A stretch of 64,000 nt of DNA from Cephalopachus bancanus (taxonomy: Eukaryota > Chordata > Mammalia > Primates > Tarsiidae): the NCBI GenBank assembly GCA_027257055.1, contig JAPVLO010000133.1, forward strand, positions 3,720,001-3,784,000, given 5' to 3'. How positions within the stretch are numbered: the stretch's first letter is position 1; each line of letters starts with the position of its first letter. A program made the position numbers and the translations under genes. Below are positions 59,094-64,000 of the stretch, one piece after another. The notes under the pieces are model-generated. The model was given only the letters and a program-made list of their open reading frames with translations, did not search any database and was not told where the DNA came from.

Positions 59094-62000
59094 GTGTGCA
59101 GGCTCTCCCTCTTGGGCTCCCCAGTCCGGAGCTGGAGAGAGGGACCCCGTGACCGCCTGGGTGACGGACTCGGAGTGGGTGTCGGGGATGGAGGAGGACA
59201 GAAAGCCTCAGAGCATCGCTGCGCTCCCGATGGCTTAATTTAATTTTATTTTATTTTATTGCACGCTCTTGAACCATCGCAGCCCCGTTCTGGCGCCCCT
59301 TTTAGGTCGCGGAAACAAGGTGTTTTCAACTGCGCTACGTCATAAATCCCAGCGCCCCTCCCCCCGTTCTGTCTGTGCTCGCAAAAGGGAAATGAAAGAC
59401 GTGTCTTCCACGTCTACCTTCCTTTTGATTTCTTAGTTTAGTCAGACATGATTGGCGCCAACACACCGAATCTGCTTGTTTCCTTCTCTTCTGCAGTTGT
59501 TTTCGTTCCAAAACCTCGTTTTCTCGTTGAAGTTACTCCTCCACAAAACAGTCTTTGATGGTCAGTTTTAGATCCTGAAGCAGCCTGTTTTCTTGTCCCA
59601 CTGTTAAAAAGCAGTCCCCCTCGTCCTGCAGGTGAGAAGCAGGCACAAAGTCTCAGGACCCGGGACCTGAGAAAGTTGAAGGGAAGAAAACGTTGATAAA
59701 CACTTATTTAGCAGCTTATTTCATCCTCACATCCTCTTGAAATGAGGATTATTCCGCCTTCACAAGTAGGGAAACTGAGTGGAAGTGGTGGGTGGTTAAA
59801 ATGCTCAGGGAAACAGCAAGTGGCAAAGCTGGCGTTCAGAGATACCCTACAGCATTCATTGCAGCTGCCTTCTGGGAGTAGAACCCAGATCTGGCAAGCA
59901 GTTCCCTTTTTACTTAATTATGCCTTATTTTTAAAACATACTCTAAGTGGGATACACTACCTGAATCATAAGGGCCAGCACATTTCACCCTTAAATAGTA
60001 TGGGCCTCCTTTAATTTGTTCTTAGGATTAACAGATTTAGCAAGTAAAAACTCAAAACCTATTTATACTACAAAAGTATGCGTTGTTTATCTGAAATTCA
60101 AAATCAGCTGAATGTTCCATGACTAGACCTGGTAGCACAAGATTATAATTTGAACCAAATAAACTGTTCAAAAATCTGTTTCAGCCTGGCAGAGTGGCAC
60201 ATGCCTGTAGTCCCTGCACTTTTGGAGGCTAAGACAGTAGGATCGATTGAGCACAGGAACTGAAGGTTACAGTGAGCTTTGATGGTGCTGCTGCACTCCA
60301 GCCTGGGCAACATAGTGAGACCCTGTCTTTGGGAGAAAAAAAAATTGCTTTATGCTCAGCTAAGTAAGTTAGGGTCAGTGATGTGCTCATTCTTTTTCAA
60401 AATTTTTTTTTTAATTTTAACAAGGATTAATCATGTTTTCTTTTTTAGATTCATCCCACTGGAAAAATATTTATTCTTTTAGATGGAGAAGGAAAAACTG
60501 GAACCATCGAGTTGATGGAGCCTGTATGTTTAAGTATTGACTCTATTTGTATTATAGTTAATTTTTCATAGTTGTCTGGTTTGTTGGTAATGTTCCTAAT
60601 TTTTGTAGTGGATGTGTAAAAGATGAACTTGCAAATCTTTCCCGGCTCTAAAATTAAACTCTGTTCCTCTTCTCTCATTATACTTTCTTTTGCATTTCTA
60701 ACCAATGATTCTTTGGGCTTCATGGGTTTTTTAATACTTCCTTAAAAATGTTGGATAACAGCTCTTATTCCTTATGAAAGACCATAAAATCACATAAGAA
60801 AAATCTTCCATTTAAATTTTTTCTTTCTTAAGAGCTTTAAAATGTTTTAATTTTTAATTTTTTTTAATATTTTTTCAGTTTTTACTTATTTATTTTTGAA
60901 TTTTATATGTACTGTGCTTTAAAACATTTTCTTGGTATTTTATGAAGACAAATTCAATTGCTGGTTTTTTTAATGTATACAGAACACACTTTGTGAAATA
61001 TAGATTAAAGAAGTTTCTGGCCATTGCCTTGCTAACCTATGGTGTGGCCATGTGCTCTTTGATCTATGGCCAGGCCATGTTAAGAGAGTTCCACTGAATG
61101 GGTCATATTTTTTATTTTTAAGTCAGGTTCTCATGCTATCGCCCAGGCTGGAGTGTGGTGGCACTATCACAGCTCACCACAGCTTCAAACTCCTGTACTC
61201 AAGCATTCCTGCCACCTCAGTCTCCCGAAGTGCTGGGATTACAGGCATGAGCCATTAGGCCAACCTGGACATTTTCAATATCATTACGTGATTTTTTTTT
61301 TTTTTTTTTCAACTAAAATGTTCAGCTTAAAGTGTTTAACCTTTGGACTCAAAGCTCCTACTAAGGTGTCAGAACTTGTAACATGCTGATGGTTAAGTAC
61401 TCAAACATTTTTTAACAAGTTACATTTCAATTCTTATATTGGCAGTTTTTAAAATTACTTTTTTTATATGAAATGAAACAACAACCTCTATAACAGTTTT
61501 CCAAGTTAAGTGTCAACTGAAAACGTTGTAACACCAAATTCACGTTTTGTTCTGTGGCTTAGCTTGAAGAAGAAATCTCTGGAATCGTGGAAGTGATTGG
61601 AAAAGTGACACCCAAGGCAACCATCATGTGTACATCTTATATCCAGTTCAAAGAAGATAACCATCCTTTTGGTAAAGACATTCTAGTGTTTAGTGATTTT
61701 ATGTAATTGAGGGGAAAACAAATTATTCTTAATTTGATATGTGCTGGTCTTGGGTCTCAGTCCTACCATATTTTCAGTTTCTATAGAATTGTCTGGTCCC
61801 AAAGGAAAATGGGAATACATTTTGGCCTGCTTCTAAGTAACACTCATACATGTAAGAAACTTAGTACTAAGATTAATATTTGTAGAAAAAGAAATTTAAA
61901 AAATAAGATAACAATATTAGTTGTCTTAGTTTGTTTTAATATGTGAGTCAGAGGCATGGAACAAGGCATAACACCTGAGATGTGACCAGGGAGAGGGTTG

Positions 62001-62310
62001 GCCTGTGTAACTTGACATCAGAACGTGTGGTCTCCTGTCACCCATGAGGTCACATGGAGCGACAGTTACATAAACGCAATGACCCGTATCTCAGGTTTAG
62101 AATTAGATTGTGAAAACAAGCTGACCTTTATAAGGGTAGAAAAAGAAATGGGTAGAAATCTTTTAGATAATAATTGATGTCACAGCTTTCCACTGTAGAC
62201 TAAATGTGTGCTTAATGTCTCTTTCAGATCTTGGACTTTACAATGAAGCTGTGAAAATTACCCACGAGTTCCCTCAGTTTTATCCTGTCGGGATTGTGCA
62301 ACATGACTGA
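58995..62310 (+). CDS. RPA3: Replication protein A 14-kDa subunit, complete, four coding exons
   Basis: This encodes the smallest subunit of the nuclear single-stranded-DNA-binding heterotrimer RPA, which acts in replication, repair and recombination. Coding exons are 58995-59093, 60449-60523, 61563-61671 and 62228-62310. They join in frame to 121 codons plus TGA, the same length as human RPA3. All introns are GT-AG. The protein starts [17 protein letters not shown] and ends [13 protein letters not shown]. The whole length is the single OB fold of the family, whose C-terminal helix packs into the trimerisation core. Start choice: the first ATG lies in a good context (caacATGG) and opens the conserved N-terminus. 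I see no frameshift or premature stop, so the gene looks functional. A processed pseudogene is excluded by the introns. Identification is from recognition of the protein sequence and is very secure. Confidence 0.97.
59094..60182 (+). other. RPA3 intron 1, 5' part, with an MIR-like piece
   Basis: Past the CpG island come an A/T-rich simple stretch (59237-59261) and an antisense MIR-like block at about 59705-59900 (ATGAGGATTATTCCGCCTTC, GGGAAACTGAGTGG, GAACCCAGATCTGGCAAGC). No further exon seen. Confidence 0.55.
60183..60343 (+). mobile_element. Free Alu monomer in RPA3 intron 1
   Basis: CCTGGCAGAGTGGCACATGC, ACAGTGAGCTTTGATGGTGC and GCCTGGGCAACATAGTGAGA describe one right-type monomer (FRAM-like), older than the dimers. 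It ends 105 bp before exon 2. Confidence 0.85.
60449..60523 (+). CDS. RPA3: RPA3 coding exon 2
   Basis: It holds 25 codons, starting IHPTGK after a polypyrimidine tract and ttttttag acceptor and ending IELMEP at a CCT|gtatgt donor. Both borders are phase 0, so skipping it would remove 25 residues of the OB fold without a frameshift. Confidence 0.96.
60524..61112 (+). other. RPA3 intron 2, AT-rich
   Basis: Beyond the splice signals I see no feature. Confidence 0.45.
61113..61265 (-). mobile_element. Free Alu monomer, antisense, in RPA3 intron 2
   Basis: AAGTCAGGTTCTCATGCTAT, GCCCAGGCTGGAGTGTGGTG and GTGCTGGGATTACAGGCATG, one left-type monomer (FLAM-like). Confidence 0.85.
61563..61671 (+). 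CDS. RPA3: RPA3 coding exon 3
   Basis: It holds 36 codons plus one base, from [11 protein letters not shown] to FKEDNHPF, with a tggcttag acceptor and a G|gtaaag donor (phase 1). It covers the middle OB-fold strands. Confidence 0.96.
61672..62227 (+). other. RPA3 intron 3
   Basis: AT-rich sequence with no classified repeat. The last bases give a good polypyrimidine-AG acceptor. Confidence 0.5.
62228..62310 (+). CDS. RPA3: RPA3 coding exon 4 with stop codon
   Basis: A ctctttcag acceptor is followed by the codon completing Asp and then [10 protein letters not shown]...VQHD and TGA. It encodes the C-terminal amphipathic helix used for RPA trimer assembly. Confidence 0.96.
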
Positions 62311-62815
62311 CCTCAATGCATTTTCTTATTGCAAATGAACTACATTGAAGGAGGCCCCTCTTGTTTGAGGGATAGATCGCTATGGTTTCTAATATTTAAT
62401 TTCCATTTCTAAAAATTTTATTCACCTGACTAAATATTCCAGTCTGTAGTTTTAGATGGGACCTGGTCTGTGGACTGTTCTCACGTAAGCCTTTAGAAAA
62501 GAATCATTTCTCCAATATATGGTCAGATTAGATGCAAGAAAAGAGTGATTTTCTGAGTTTAGGTTTCTATTTTATTAGTAAAAATTTCAATGGTACATGC
62601 TGTTGGTCATTGCATTTTTATTCTTTTAGTCGTGTATTTAGGCACAAACTTGGAATTTCATAGCTATAACGTTAAGACTTAGACCCACTAAATGAAACCT
62701 TGGACCAACTATGTTGAGGATTTTCTCCCAAGCTACACCATGGTAATTACTTCCTTGATGTTCTACTTAAAAAGTACATCTAATGAATTAAAAGTGCAAA
62801 CAATCCTACATCTTC
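62311..62815 (+). other. RPA3: Probable RPA3 3' UTR
   Basis: AT-rich, repeat-free sequence follows the stop. I see no canonical AATAAA in the first several hundred bases. An ATTAAA variant at 62787-62792 is the best poly(A)-signal candidate, which would put cleavage near 62805-62815. The end is therefore approximate. Confidence 0.4.
62787..62792 (+). terminator. Candidate poly(A) signal ATTAAA
   Basis: This is the common single-base variant of AATAAA, about 480 bp past the RPA3 stop and followed by a TTCTGTAATTGG stretch. It is only positional evidence. Confidence 0.35.
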
Positions 62816-63249
62816 TGTAATTGGTAAAATACCTCTTTTTCTGGATTTTAAAACTGAGCATTTGCTAATTGCTAAACAAGGAATACCTAATCACTGAAAG
62901 AGTTGGTGAAGTCATTTGAATTTTTTTTTCTTTTCAACTGTCATGCTCAGTGTCGAATTCCTGTCTGCTACCATGTCGGGGGGGAGCAGGAAGGACGTGG
63001 CAGGCTTGGGATAAGGTGGTGCAGAATAACCGCAGTGCTCTGTATAGTCAGTTAGGGTTTATGGCTGGACCCATTTTCTGCAGTAAGGAGATAAAATCAT
63101 TCCAAATCCACCTAGATTGTAAATTATACTAAACATGCTTACTTTAAATTATCTTCAATTTCAACTTTTATTATCTTAAAATACAGATTTCTTAAGGAAC
63201 ATAGTCATAGCTGCTTGTGGTAAAGCATTTCATTTTATGAATTTAAGAT
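62816..63249. other. Intergenic 3' flank of RPA3
   Basis: Nothing recognised except an isolated G7 run near 62980. Confidence 0.4.
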
Positions 63250-63575
63250 AGTTATACAGTCATATGCTGCTTGATAACTTCAGTCAACAATAGACCACAC
63301 AGACCAAGATGGTCCCATAAAAATTCATAGAGGGGCTGAAAACTTCCCATCGCCTAGTGACATAACCGTTGTCATGTTTTAGCACAACACATTACATTTG
63401 TGGTGGTGCTGGTGTAAACAAATCTGCACTTAATTTATAGATAGTACATCATCCTTGAAAACAAACGACTATGTTACTGGTTTATGTATCTGCTATTTAT
63501 CATTATTTCAAAGTGTACTCTTACTTAGAAAAATAACTAAAACAGCCTCAGGAAGATCCTGAGCAATGACTCATC
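63250..63575 (+). mobile_element. Ancient DNA transposon (Tigger/MER-like)
   Basis: ATACAGTCATATGCTGCTTG at the left, CCCATCGCCTAGTGACATAA, GTGGTGCTGGTGTAAACAAA and GACTATGTTACTGGTTTATG follow a common mammalian MITE-related repeat. Family name uncertain. Confidence 0.65.
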
Positions 63576-63584
63576 TACTTTTTG

Positions 63585-64000
63585 TCTCCAGGTTTGTCTC
63601 CATTCTGGTCATTTCATATCAATGAAATCATGTAGCTTTTTGTAACTGGCTTCTTTCACTCAGCATTTTCAAGGTTCATCTGTGCTGCAGCCTAGCATGT
63701 TATTAGTGCTTCGTGCCTTTTTACGGCTGAATAATATTCCCTTGGACAGATACACCACATTTTGTTTATTTGTTCATCAGTTGGTAGACATTTGGGTGGT
63801 TTCCACCATTTAGTTATACCGAGTAATGCTGTTAATCATTCACATATACATTTTGTGTGAACATGCTGTTTTCATTTCTTAGGTAAATAGTTAGGCATGG
63901 AATTCCTATGTCAAATGGTCAGTATATTTAACTTTTTGAGAAATTGCACTGTTTTCCAAAGTGGTTGCACCATTTTCCCTTCCCACCGGCAATACATATG
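63585..64000 (-). mobile_element. Ancient LINE-1, antisense, runs off the window
   Basis: GGCTGAATAATATTCCCTTG, CACATTTTGTTTATTTGTTC and AGAAATTGCACTGTTTTCCA are antisense L1M ORF2 text, diverged. The element continues beyond the right edge. Confidence 0.88.

Larger units (their letters stand above)
57830..59180. promoter_or_regulatory. CpG island, probable bidirectional UMAD1/RPA3 promoter
   Basis: Dense CpG and GC content stand out sharply from the AT-rich flanks. RPA3 starts in its right third on the + strand. UMAD1 is transcribed leftward from this side, and in human the two genes are arranged head to head. The noncoding first UMAD1 exon should lie here on the minus strand, but I cannot fix its donor by eye; candidates include a minus-strand GGTGGGTGAGG near 58150. 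The long overlapping reading frames here, including a 271-codon minus-strand frame, reflect stop-poor GC-rich sequence rather than genes. Confidence 0.8.

Overview
This window is nuclear DNA from a primate. It has spliced genes with GT-AG introns, a CpG-island promoter, MIR and L2 fossils, LINE-1 of several ages, and about 32 7SL-derived Alu elements. Most of the younger Alus are dimers with a head reading GGCTCAGCCTGTAATCCC, an AATAAATCAAAAAA middle and an AACTCAAAA tail. As I remember them, lemur and galago Alus lack these features and anthropoid AluY/S read GGCTCACGCC. I therefore favour a tarsier (Carlito/Tarsius). This is inference from Alu type; I ran no search.

Only two protein-coding genes can be supported. 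RPA3, the 14-kDa subunit of replication protein A, is complete on the + strand: four coding exons between 58995 and 62310 give 121 codons plus stop. UMAD1 runs the other way. Its first coding exon (37952-38057, minus strand) is inside the window, its promoter probably shares the CpG island at about 57830-59180 with RPA3, and its remaining exons lie left of position 1. Bases 1-58000 are therefore mostly UMAD1 introns. The promoter face toward RPA3 carries three E2F-like sites, an Sp1 box and an inverted CCAAT box, which suits an S-phase replication gene.

Layout: 1-27000 is AT-rich intron with scattered Alu, MIR, L1 and DNA-transposon copies. 27200-37430 is a dense nest: a patchwork insertion with a 20-bp target duplication inside an antisense LTR, a LINE-1 interrupted by an endogenous-retrovirus 5' end (tRNA-Gln primer site) and an Alu, and a decayed class III retrovirus holding a 637-bp piggyBac-type MITE with TTAA duplications. 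37430-55000 is intron with the UMAD1 exon, nested Tigger elements, MaLR LTRs, L1 and Alus. 55100-56280 holds a decayed piggyBac transposase gene, itself split by an Alu. 57830-59180 is the CpG island, 58995-62310 is RPA3, and 62311-64000 is its 3' flank.

The least ordinary observations are the piggyBac pair (transposase remnant plus non-autonomous element), two patchwork segments (3337-3465 and 28506-28756) assembled from pieces of nearby sequence, and the tRNA-Gln-primed retroviral 5' end inside L1.
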